Source: Pseudomonadota bacterium
GTDB taxonomy: Bacteria > Pseudomonadota > Gammaproteobacteria > Burkholderiales > Burkholderiaceae_D
DNA length: 13,225 nucleotides
Assembly (NCBI GenBank): GCA_023416415.1
Contig: JAEZHR010000249.1
Location: 1-13,225, forward strand
Reading direction: 5' to 3'
Both the position numbers and the translations under genes were made by a program. Of the stretch, positions 1 to 6,468 are shown in pieces; position 1 is the stretch's first letter, and every line of letters begins with the position of its first letter. A model generated the notes under the pieces. That model had not been told where the DNA came from. It ran no database searches and was given only the letters and a program-made list of their open reading frames with translations.

Positions 1-1
1 G

Positions 2-961
2 CTGGAGGGGCAGACCATGGGCACGAGCTGGCGGGTGTGCGTGGCTGGGCATCCGGACTGCGACCTGTCCGGCCTGCGCGCGATTATCGAAGCCGAGCTC
101 GACCTGGTCGACCGGCAGATGAGCACCTGGAAGCCTGATTCCGATCTGGCGCGCTTCAATCGTGCGCCACTCGGCGCCTGGGTCGCACTGCCACGGGAGA
201 TGCACGCGGTGCTGGCTTGCGGCATGGAGGTGGCCGCGCTCAGCGGCGGCGCCTTCGATCCGGCTGCGGGCCGTCTCGTCGATGCCTGGGGCTTCGGCCC
301 GGGCGATGGCTGGCGTTCCTCCGAGTGGAGCGCGCCCGAGCAGGAGCGTCTCGCACGCGCTCTGCAAGACGGCGGCTGGCGCGCGCTGGAACTGGACAGC
401 GGTCGCGCCCGCAGGAAGGGCGAGGTGGCGCTCGACTTTTCCGGCATCGCCAAGGGCTACGCAGTCGACCGCGTGGCCGATGCCCTGAGCGCAGCCGGCC
501 ATTGCGACCATCTGGTCGAAGTGGGCGGGGAACTGCGCGGGAGCGGTGTCAAGCCGAATGCGCAGCCGTGGTGGGTCGAGCTCGAGCTGCCGCCCGAATC
601 GCCACCGTCGCCGGGCGAGCCGCAGCGTCAGCGGCCGGCGCCAACGCGTGTTGCCCTGCATGGCCTCGGTGTCGCCACGTCCGGCAACTATCGGCGCTGG
701 CGCCGGCACGACGGCGCACTCTTGTCCCATACGATCGACCCGCGCACCGGGCGCCCGATCGGCAATGAAGTCGCTTCCGTCACCGTGCTGCACAGGCAAT
801 GCATGGTCGCCGATGCGATGTCGACCGCATTGACCGTGCTCGGTCCCGAACAGGGCCTGCTCCTTGCCGATCGACACGGCCTTGCTGCGGCCTTTTTATG
901 GCGTGTCGGAAACGATTGGTGCGAGGCATGCAGTCGTGCCTGGATCGCAATGAGTGAATGA
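2..961 (+). CDS. apbE: FAD:protein FMN transferase, ApbE family (5' end outside window)
   Basis: This enzyme covalently attaches FMN, taken from FAD, to Thr/Ser residues of exported or membrane flavoproteins, using Mg2+. The first Met in the window (position 17) sits in the conserved TMGTSW motif, which in ApbE proteins is internal. The frame is open to the left edge, so the signal or lipoprotein N-terminus is probably cut off. Counting from that Met, visible family motifs are GAFDPAAGRLVDAWGFGP (78-95), DFSGIAKGYAVD (140-151), VEVGGELRGSG (167-177), SGNYRR (222-227), SHTIDPRTGRPI (237-248) and ADAMST (265-270). The Asp and Thr of the last motif match the metal-binding pair of the family. A Pro-rich linker lies near 191-209. 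The stop overlaps the next gene's ATG (ATGA), so the two are probably translationally coupled. The protein it modifies is not in the window. Confidence 0.93.
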   Translation: MEGQTMGTSWRVCVAGHPDCDLSGLRAIIEAELDLVDRQMSTWKPDSDLARFNRAPLGAWVALPREMHAVLACGMEVAALSGGAFDPAAGRLVDAWGFGPGDGWRSSEWSAPEQERLARALQDGGWRALELDSGRARRKGEVALDFSGIAKGYAVDRVADALSAAGHCDHLVEVGGELRGSGVKPNAQPWWVELELPPESPPSPGEPQRQRPAPTRVALHGLGVATSGNYRRWRRHDGALLSHTIDPRTGRPIGNEVASVTVLHRQCMVADAMSTALTVLGPEQGLLLADRHGLAAAFLWRVGNDWCEACSRAWIAMSE

Positions 962-2319
962 TGAATTGGCCGGATTTCGAGCGGCTGCTCGCCGCAGTCG
1001 CCCTTGTGCTTGCCTACGGGCTGATGTGCGTTGCGGTATTGCGTCGCCGCCGGGGCAGCCGCGCGAACATGCATGGCAATGATGATGGGGCGGGCGTGCT
1101 GGTTGCGTATGCAAGCCAGACCGGATGCGCCGCCGAGCTGGCGCAAGAGACGGCAAGCCGGCTGGCGTCTGCCGGCGAGACAGTCGCGTTGCATGCCCTC
1201 GATGAACTGGAACCGGAACAATGCGCGGCTTTTCGCAGCGTTTGGCTGATTGCCAGCACCCACGGTGAAGGCGACGCGCCGGACAACGGGGCCGCATTCG
1301 CCGACTGCCTCGCTGCCTTGCCCGCCGACCGGCTGCGCGAGATGCGTTACGGTTTGCTTTCCCTCGGGGACGCCAGCTATGCGCAGTTCTGCGGTTTCGG
1401 GCGTTTCCTGGACGCCCAGCTGCGCCGCTGCGGTGCCCGGCCGCTGTTCGCGCCGGTCGAAGCCGATCGCCTCGATCCCGCGGCCTTGCAGCAATGGACC
1501 GATGCACTGGGCGCGGCTGGCGCGGGCGCAGCGATCAGTCCGGTAGCCGGTGCGTCGGGCTTTCGCACCTGGGCGCTGCACGACCGACGCCTCCTGAATC
1601 CGGACAGTCCTGGCGCGCCGCTGTACATGCTCACCCTGGGCCCGGCCGACGATGCGCCGCTCCCCGCCTGGGAGGCGGGCGACCTCGCAATGGTGCTGCC
1701 GGAGGGCGAAGATGCCGGCGCGCGCGAGTACTCGATTGCCTCCATTCCGTCGGATGGCGTACTGCAATTGCTGGTGCGCGTGGTGCGGCGCGAGGACGGC
1801 AGTCCCGGTCGCGTGTCCGGCTGGCTCACGCAATCGCTGGCCATCGGGCAGCTGGTTCGCCTGCGCCTGCGCGCCAATGCCGGCTTCCGGCTTGAGCAAA
1901 ATTCCGGCCGACCGCTGGTGCTGATCGGCAACGGCTCCGGGATGGCCGGGTTGCGCAGTCATCTGAAGGCGCGCGCGCAGACCGGCGGCGGCCCGAACTG
2001 GCTGCTTTTCGGTGAACGCGATCCCGAGCGCGACCGGCCGTGTGCGGACGAGATTCGCGCTTGGACCGAGCAGGGTGTGCTGACCCATGCCGATTTTGCG
2101 TTCTCGCGCGCGGCCAGCGGCAAGACCTATGTGCAGGATCTGCTGCGCGCGCAGGCGGATCGTCTTAAAGGCTGGATCGAGCAGGGCGCCGCGATTTACG
2201 TGTGCGGCAGCCTGAACGGCATGGCCGGCGGCGTCGATGCCGTACTGCGCGACATTCTTGGCGAACTCCGCTTGCAAGAGATCCGTGCGCAAGGACGCTA
2301 CAGGCGCGACGTGTATTGA
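958..2319 (+). CDS. Membrane-anchored flavodoxin/FAD-NAD(P)H reductase, CysJ-like (sulfite reductase flavoprotein alpha-type)
   Basis: A 453-residue diflavin reductase predicted to pass electrons from NAD(P)H through FAD to FMN. Residues about 8-28 form one hydrophobic N-terminal segment followed by an Arg-rich stretch, so the catalytic part should face the cytoplasm. A flavodoxin domain spans about 46-185, with FMN-loop motifs SQTG (53-56), STHGEGDAPDN (100-110) and SLGDASYAQFC (135-145). The FAD/NADP-reductase part shows REYSIAS (256-262), GNGSGMAG (324-331), LLFGERDPERDR (349-360), YVCGSLNGMAGGV (414-426) and the typical C-terminus RYRRDVY. The stretch between the two domains is much shorter than in classical CysJ, so most of the connecting domain is missing. 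It starts by ATGA overlap with apbE and has no strong Shine-Dalgarno; a second ATG follows at 961. Related ApbE plus CysJ-like pairs occur with PepSY-type membrane proteins linked to iron uptake. That role is inference here. It is unlikely to be true CysJ, because no cysI is next to it. Confidence 0.88.
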   Translation: MMNWPDFERLLAAVALVLAYGLMCVAVLRRRRGSRANMHGNDDGAGVLVAYASQTGCAAELAQETASRLASAGETVALHALDELEPEQCAAFRSVWLIASTHGEGDAPDNGAAFADCLAALPADRLREMRYGLLSLGDASYAQFCGFGRFLDAQLRRCGARPLFAPVEADRLDPAALQQWTDALGAAGAGAAISPVAGASGFRTWALHDRRLLNPDSPGAPLYMLTLGPADDAPLPAWEAGDLAMVLPEGEDAGAREYSIASIPSDGVLQLLVRVVRREDGSPGRVSGWLTQSLAIGQLVRLRLRANAGFRLEQNSGRPLVLIGNGSGMAGLRSHLKARAQTGGGPNWLLFGERDPERDRPCADEIRAWTEQGVLTHADFAFSRAASGKTYVQDLLRAQADRLKGWIEQGAAIYVCGSLNGMAGGVDAVLRDILGELRLQEIRAQGRYRRDVY

Positions 2320-2345
2320 TTGATGTTCCACCTTCGAAGCCTGTG

Positions 2346-2376
2346 CCTGCCGGCGCGATACCCGCTCGTCGGCAGG
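2346..2376 (+). terminator. Stem-loop after the flavoprotein operon (weak terminator candidate)
   Basis: CCTGCCGGCG pairs with CGTCGGCAGG (ten pairs including one G-U), leaving an 11-nt loop, 27 bases after the stop of the reductase gene. The place suits transcription termination or 3'-end protection. No run of T follows the stem, so it is not a textbook intrinsic terminator. Confidence 0.3.
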
Positions 2377-2748
2377 ATGTGATCTGAAGTCGCGCCCGGG
2401 CCTTGACTGCGATCAGCGCATCGCGGCAGCCTCGGCGTTACAGTTGCGGCAACAGAGTCCGCTGGCCGTGGGATGGAGCAGGCATGGCGATGGGTAGCCG
2501 GATCGGTATCCCCGGATCCAGGCGGCCGCCGAGCAATTGAGCCGGGGCGGCCGGTCCGCGCCTTCGCATCCACCCCCTCATCCCACGACCAGCCGGCTCT
2601 GTTCTCCTTGCTGTCCCGCCGGGCAGCCTTCCACGGCCTCGCGCCATTTCAGTCCCGCTACACATTTTCCGGAACGAAACACGCACTTGCGTATCAAAGC
2701 CTCGCCTTTGCCGGCTTGGGCGGTTCGCGCGTTGACAGCCAGACAAAA

Positions 2749-2797
2749 CACATGTGCTTTGCTAAAGCACTACCTTCACTCTCTTCGCTAAGTGCTT
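2749..2797. repeat. Nested inverted repeats in the dcw leader
   Basis: Three overlapping dyads are visible. CACATGTG is a perfect 8-bp palindrome at 2749-2756. GTGCTTT-GCT-AAAGCAC is a perfect 7-bp inverted repeat at 2754-2770. AAGCACT (2765-2771) is complementary to AGTGCTT (2791-2797), giving an alternative stem with a 19-nt loop. The last two share the AAGCAC arm and exclude each other. They could be operators for a dimeric regulator or competing RNA hairpins if transcribed. A TTGACA hexamer at 2732-2737 lies just upstream but has no good -10 at normal spacing. Confidence 0.45.
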
Positions 2798-2829
2798 AAT
2801 TCTCTTGGGAATTGCACCTTCGTCCTGTG

Positions 2830-2854
2830 TCAAGGATGCGCTGTAAGTCCTTGA
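2830..2854. repeat. Inverted repeat / stem-loop TCAAGGA...TCCTTGA
   Basis: A perfect 7-bp inverted repeat with an 11-nt spacer, 41 bp upstream of the -35 hexamer of the mraZ promoter. The location suits an activator or repressor site. No known motif is recognised. Confidence 0.35.
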
Positions 2855-2860
2855 GTTCAT

Positions 2861-2881
2861 TGGAAAAATTCGTGTTTTCCA
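2861..2881. repeat. Inverted repeat TGGAAAA...TTTTCCA
   Basis: A perfect 7-bp inverted repeat with a 7-nt loop, ending 13 bp before the -35 hexamer. It is AT-rich and could be a regulator site or an UP-element-like sequence. Function is not shown by the sequence. Confidence 0.35.
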
Positions 2882-2894
2882 CACGCAATATTAC

Positions 2895-2923
2895 TTGACC
2901 GTAAAAAAAGCATCCTCTAAAGT
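2895..2923 (+). promoter_or_regulatory. Predicted sigma70-type promoter of the dcw operon (PmraZ)
   Basis: TTGACC at 2895-2900 matches the -35 consensus at five of six positions. After a 17-bp spacer, TAAAGT at 2918-2923 matches the -10 at four of six. Transcription would start near 2930 and leave an untranslated leader of roughly 110 nt before mraZ. The -10 element overlaps the first of the MraZ-box-like repeats, which fits autorepression. Confidence 0.6.
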
Positions 2924-2956
2924 GGGCGGCAGTGTGAAAAAGTGTAGATTTGTGGG
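2919..2956 (+). promoter_or_regulatory. MraZ-box array: four repeats at exact 10-bp spacing
   Basis: Heptamers AAAGTGG (2919), GCAGTGT (2929), AAAGTGT (2939) and TTTGTGG (2949) are spaced by exactly 10 bp, so all fall on the same face of the helix. Known MraZ operators are 3-4 such direct repeats: TGGG-type units with 5-nt spacers in E. coli and AAAGTGK-type units in mollicutes. MraZ is a multimeric ring whose subunits bind successive repeats. The array covers the -10 and the predicted start site, so bound MraZ should block its own promoter. A further TGGG at 2966-2969 is off the 10-bp register. Confidence 0.72.
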
Positions 2957-3042
2957 GCAAAGGGCTGGGATTGCCGCATACTGCACTTGGCAAGACAACA
3001 TCAAAACGGCAGCCGGAAACGGCATGTCCAAGGGGCGATTAG

Positions 3043-3471
3043 GTGTTTCAAGGCGCGTCAGCATTGAATCTCGATGTCAAGGGGCGGATGACGATTCCGG
3101 CCCGGCATCGCGACGCCTTGACGCTCCAGAGCGAGGGTCGCGTCACCCTGACCAAGCATCCGCACGGCTGTCTGCTTCTTTTCCCGCGCCCGGTATGGGA
3201 AACCCATCGCGATCAGATCGCATCCTGGCCGATGTCGGCGCGTGCATGGCAGCGCATCTTCCTGGGCAATGCAATGGACGTCGAGATGGACGGCGCAGGG
3301 CGCATCCTGATCTCGCCCGAACTGCGCTCGGCGGTCGGATTGGCGCGTGACGTGATGCTGCTGGGCATGGGAAGCCATTTTGAAATCTGGGATGCGGACA
3401 AGCTCGCCGAAAGCGAAGCGCAGGCGGTCGCCGCCGGCATGCCGGATGTACTCAACGATTTTTCGTTCTAG
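3043..3471 (+). CDS. mraZ: Transcriptional regulator MraZ
   Basis: MraZ is the DNA-binding regulator at the head of dcw operons. It forms a ring of subunits with AbrB-like folds and usually represses its own operon. The 142-residue product is of normal family length and has the two duplicated half-motifs: LDVKGRMTIPARHRDAL near the N-terminus (D11 and R15 of DxxxR) and MDGAGRILISPELR (D83 and R87). The GTG start at 3043 is preceded by AAGGGG at 3030-3035 with 7-nt spacing, and it gives the usual MFQGASALNLD beginning. A promoter and a four-unit MraZ-box array lie about 90-150 bp upstream, so self-control is likely. The stop is three bases before the rsmH start. Confidence 0.97.
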   Translation: MFQGASALNLDVKGRMTIPARHRDALTLQSEGRVTLTKHPHGCLLLFPRPVWETHRDQIASWPMSARAWQRIFLGNAMDVEMDGAGRILISPELRSAVGLARDVMLLGMGSHFEIWDADKLAESEAQAVAAGMPDVLNDFSF

Positions 3472-3474
3472 CCC

Positions 3475-4442
3475 GTGAGTGATTCGACAGCGGTGCCGGA
3501 ACTGCAGCACCGGACGGTGCTGTTGCAGGAGGCAGTCGACGGACTCGCCCTCACCGGCGCGCGCGCCGACGGGGTGTATGTGGATGGGACGTTCGGGCGC
3601 GGAGGCCACAGTCGGGAAATCCTGGCGCGGCTGTCGCCGCGCGGGCGTCTGATTGCCTTTGACAAGGACCCGCAGGCGATCGCGGCGGCACGGAACATCG
3701 GCGATGCGCGGCTGGAAGTGGTGCACGACAGTTTTGCAACGCTCTCTGCGGTGCTGGAGGCGCGGGGCATTCGCAAGGTGGATGGGGTGCTGCTGGACCT
3801 GGGCATCTCATCGCCCCAGGTCGACGAGGCGGCGCGTGGCTTCAGCTTCCGCCAGGACGGTCCGCTGGACATGCGCATGGACACCACGCGCGGACAGTCG
3901 GCAGCCGAATGGCTGGCGACCGAAGACGAGCAGACGATAGGAAAGGTGATCAGAGATTATGGGGAAGAACGGTTTGCTTTCAGATTGCAAAGGCGATTGC
4001 TGCTCGCAGGGCAGTCGAGCCGATTCTACGCACACGACAGCTTGCCGAGATCGTGGCAAACGCCGTCAAAACCCGCGAGAAAGGCAAGGACCCGGCCACT
4101 CGCACCTTTCAGGCTGTCCGGATTCACATCAATAAAGAGCTTGAAGAACTCGAAATAGGACTCGATGCGGCGTTCGGGGCGTTGGCTCCGTACGGGAGGA
4201 TCGCTGTGATCAGTTTTCATTCGCTGGAAGATCGCATCGTCAAACGCTACCTGGCCGGCAAGGCCAAGGTGGCGCAGCCCGACCGCCGCCTGCCGATTCG
4301 TGCTGCCGAGCTGCCGCAGCCGGAGCTGAAGCTGCTGGACAGGATCAAGCCTTCGGATGCCGAAGTCGCTGCCAACCCGCGCGCGCGCTCGGCCATTCTG
4401 CGTGTGGCCGAGCGTTTGCCCGCTGCCGGAGGCCAGCAGTGA
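3475..4442 (+). pseudogene. rsmH: 16S rRNA (cytosine1402-N4)-methyltransferase RsmH, interrupted by a one-base frameshift
   Basis: RsmH (MraW) uses S-adenosylmethionine to methylate N4 of C1402 in the ribosomal P site. From the GTG at 3475 the frame gives HRTVLLQEAV, the SAM-binding DGTFGRGGHS (38-46), FDKDP (62-66) and LLDLGISSPQVDEAARGFSF, as far as GEERFAF (163-169). At codon 169 (TTC, 3979-3981) conservation jumps to the -1 frame. That frame continues QIAKAIAARRAVEPI, then ISFHSLEDRIVKRYL, NPRARSAILRVAERL and a stop at 4440-4442. One extra T in the TTT at 3978-3980 would restore a continuous protein of about 322 residues, normal for the family. As read, the first frame adds 58 unrelated residues and stops at 4156-4158. 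Possible explanations are a real mutation, a sequencing or assembly error, or ribosomal slippage of tRNA-Phe from UUC to UUU before the rare codon AGA. The gene has no clear Shine-Dalgarno and probably depends on mraZ translation. Confidence 0.9.
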
Positions 4443-4711
4443 ACTGGCGCCTGAACTTGGTCCTGAGTGCCGCGCTGATGGCGTGCGCGCTGATGCTGGT
4501 CACCGCGCAATACCAGGCGCGCCGCCTGTTCATCGAGCTTGAACGCGCCCAGTCTGCCGCACGCCAGCTCGAAGTCGAGTGGGCCCAGCTGCAGCTGGAG
4601 CAGTCGACCCTTGGCAAGCATGCGCGCATCGAATCCAATGCCGCGCGTGAGCTCAACATGATGCGTATCGCCCCCGATCGCACCCAGTACCTGACGCTGG
4701 GGATGCCATGA
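4439..4711 (+). CDS. ftsL: Cell division protein FtsL
   Basis: FtsL is a small bitopic divisome protein that forms a complex with FtsB and FtsQ and helps to activate FtsWI. The 90-residue product has a short cytoplasmic N-terminus, one transmembrane segment at about 5-22 (LNLVLSAALMACALMLV), and then a periplasmic helix rich in Glu, Gln and Ala (about 28-60), suited to a leucine-zipper coiled coil with FtsB. The C-terminal part ARELNMMRIAP resembles the family end. The GTG start overlaps the rsmH stop (GTGA). It has its own strong ribosome site, GGAGG at 4428-4432 with 6-nt spacing. It should therefore still be translated even if ribosomes stop early in the broken rsmH. FtsL sequences are weakly conserved, so position in the operon carries much of the call. 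Confidence 0.93.
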   Translation: MNWRLNLVLSAALMACALMLVTAQYQARRLFIELERAQSAARQLEVEWAQLQLEQSTLGKHARIESNAARELNMMRIAPDRTQYLTLGMP

Positions 4712-6468
4712 CGCGCGGCGCTTCCCGTACCGCTGCCGCGCGCGGCGTCTCCTTTTCCTCCAGTCCCGTTCTGGCCGTCAAGCTGCCGGTATGGCGCTCG
4801 CGCGTGCTGATGTTCGCGATCTTCGTCGCCTTCGCTGCGCTTGCGATCCGCGCGCTCTGGCTGCAGGCCCTGTCGACCGAATTTCTGCAGAAGCAGGGCG
4901 CTTCGCGCTATGCGCGCACGATCGAATTGCCCGCCACGCGCGGCAAGATCACCGACCGCAACGGCCAGGTGCTCGCCTCCTCGCTGCCGGTGCGCGCCAT
5001 CTGGGCCGTGCCGGAAGACGTGTCTCAGGCGCCGGCCGAAAAACTCAAGTCGCTGGCCAGGCTGCTCGGCATGAGCGAGCGCGACCTGAAGAAGCGCCTC
5101 GACGTTGACCGCAGCTTCGTCTACCTCAAGCGTCAGGTCGAGCCGGAAATCACCGAGCAGGTGCTCAAGCTCGGCATCAACGGTATCGGTACCCAGCGCG
5201 AGTACAAGCGCTATTACCCGGACGGCGAGGTGATGGCGCATGTGCTGGGATTCACGAACATCGAGGACAAGGGTCAGGAAGGCATGGAGCTGGCCTTCCA
5301 GAAGACGCTGGCCGGCACCAACGGCAGCCGCCGTGTGATCAAGGACCGTCTGGGGCACATTGTCGAGGACATCGAGTCGGTGCGTCTGCCGCATGACGGC
5401 CGGGATCTCGCCTTGTCAATCGATCGCAAGATCCAGTACATCGCCTACTCCGCGCTGAAGGAATCCGTCGAGAAACACAAGGCCAAGGCGGGCGGCATCG
5501 TCGTCCTCGATGCGCGCAGCGGCGAAGTGCTGGCGCTGGCCAATTTGCCCACCTACAACCCGAACGATCGCTCGCGCCTGTCCGGGGCCCAGTTGCGCAA
5601 TCGGGTGCTGACCGACACCTTCGAGCCGGGCTCCACCGTCAAGCCGTTGACGGCGGCATTGGCGATGGAGCGCGGCCTCGTACGGCCGGATACCGTTCTT
5701 GACACCGACGGCGGCCGCATGACCATCGGTCGCCGCACCATCAGCGACACCAAGGATCACGGCAACATGACCTTGAGCGAGGCACTGGCGAAGTCTTCCA
5801 ACGTCGCCATGGCGCGCATGGCCATGCAGATGCAACCTGAGCAGATGTGGGAACTTTACACCTCGGTCGGATTCGGTCAGGCGCCCAAGCTCGGCTTCCC
5901 CGGTGCGGTTGCAGGCCGGCTGCGTCCGGCCGCCTCCTGGAAGCAGATCGAGCAGGTCACGATGAGCTACGGCTATGGACTTTCGGCCTCGCTGATCCAG
6001 ATCGCCCAGTCCTATCTGGTGTTCGCCCGCGACGGCGACATGATTCCGTTGACGCTACAGAAAAGCGCCGACCAGCCGATCGGCCGGCGCGTTCTGTCAC
6101 CGAAGGTAGCGCGCGAGGTACGCGCCATGCTGGAAGCTGCTGCCGGCCCGAACGGTACCGCGCCGCACGCGCAAGTCCCCGGCTTTCGCGTGGGCGGCAA
6201 GACGGGCACCGCGCACAAGCTGGAAAATGGGCAGTACACGAAGAAGTACGTCGCGTCATTTGTCGGTCTGGCACCGATTTCGAATCCGCGCATCATCGTG
6301 GCCGTCATGATCGATGAGCCTTCCGTGGGCGGATACTACGGCGGGCAGGTGGCCGCGCCGGTGTTCGCCAAGGTTGTCGGCAATGCGCTGCGCGCAATCA
6401 ACGTCGCGCCGGATTCCGATGTCACCGACATCATCATCCCGGCCGAGCCGGTGCAGGAGAGCGCATGA
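4708..6468 (+). CDS. ftsI: Septal peptidoglycan D,D-transpeptidase FtsI (penicillin-binding protein 3)
   Basis: This class B penicillin-binding protein crosslinks new peptidoglycan at the division septum, as partner of FtsW. The 586-residue protein has a short cytoplasmic tail, one membrane anchor at about 31-52, and a non-catalytic pedestal domain (about 70-230) that includes the RGKITDRNGQVLA motif. The transpeptidase domain follows, with all three active-site motifs: STVK with nucleophile S309 and K312, SSN at 363-365, and KTG at 498-500. Its product is located in the inner membrane with the enzyme domain in the periplasm. The start overlaps the ftsL stop (ATGA), with a GGGGA ribosome site four bases upstream. 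The length is typical and no key residue is missing. Confidence 0.98.
   Translation: MTRGASRTAAARGVSFSSSPVLAVKLPVWRSRVLMFAIFVAFAALAIRALWLQALSTEFLQKQGASRYARTIELPATRGKITDRNGQVLASSLPVRAIWAVPEDVSQAPAEKLKSLARLLGMSERDLKKRLDVDRSFVYLKRQVEPEITEQVLKLGINGIGTQREYKRYYPDGEVMAHVLGFTNIEDKGQEGMELAFQKTLAGTNGSRRVIKDRLGHIVEDIESVRLPHDGRDLALSIDRKIQYIAYSALKESVEKHKAKAGGIVVLDARSGEVLALANLPTYNPNDRSRLSGAQLRNRVLTDTFEPGSTVKPLTAALAMERGLVRPDTVLDTDGGRMTIGRRTISDTKDHGNMTLSEALAKSSNVAMARMAMQMQPEQMWELYTSVGFGQAPKLGFPGAVAGRLRPAASWKQIEQVTMSYGYGLSASLIQIAQSYLVFARDGDMIPLTLQKSADQPIGRRVLSPKVAREVRAMLEAAAGPNGTAPHAQVPGFRVGGKTGTAHKLENGQYTKKYVASFVGLAPISNPRIIVAVMIDEPSVGGYYGGQVAAPVFAKVVGNALRAINVAPDSDVTDIIIPAEPVQESA

Larger units (their letters stand above)
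2320..3042. other. Long intergenic leader between the flavoprotein operon and the dcw operon
   Basis: About 720 bp without a supportable gene. Open frames here (for example 2473-2799) give low-complexity Ser/Ala/Arg-rich products with no recognisable family and no good ribosome site. From about 2740 the sequence becomes clearly richer in A and T than the genes on both sides, as expected for a regulatory region. It holds a stem-loop near the start, a small inverted repeat GTTGC-g-GCAAC at 2443-2453, the nested inverted repeats around 2749-2797, hairpins at 2830-2854 and 2861-2881, and the mraZ promoter with operator repeats. I see no tRNA-like or known riboswitch-like pattern. Confidence 0.7.

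Noticed and set aside
688..2331. Long open frame on the - strand (about 547 codons) opposite the apbE/reductase pair
   Set aside because: It lies antisense to two genes with clear family motifs. Its product is rich in Arg, Ala, Gln and His without any recognisable domain, typical of a GC-rich mirror frame. The same applies to the long - strand frames at 6336-8066, 9357-10808 and 10448-12055.
2732..2768. Second promoter using TTGACA at 2732-2737
   Set aside because: No acceptable -10 at 15-19 bp. The only TA-rich hexamer (TAAAGC, 2763-2768) is 25 bp away.
2473..2799. Possible small gene in the intergenic leader (108 codons, + strand)
   Set aside because: No recognisable family and no convincing ribosome site. 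A second overlapping frame of similar length is open at 2537-2791. It ends within the inverted-repeat cluster and appears to be chance.
2895..3350. Open frame that begins at the mraZ promoter and runs into mraZ in another frame
   Set aside because: Its start lies on the -35 hexamer, and most of its length is the out-of-frame reading of mraZ. The product has no family character.
3970..3990. Programmed -1 frameshift site of the classical type
   Set aside because: No X_XXY_YYZ heptamer in the zero frame and no obvious strong stem or pseudoknot right after it. Only a single-tRNA UUC to UUU slip is conceivable, so I list it as an alternative and not as a feature.
3909..4442. Second half of rsmH taken as a separate gene starting at ATG 3909
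   Set aside because: The first ~24 codons from this ATG are non-homologous out-of-frame sequence. RsmH similarity begins only at the frameshift. It is a fragment of rsmH, not an independent gene.
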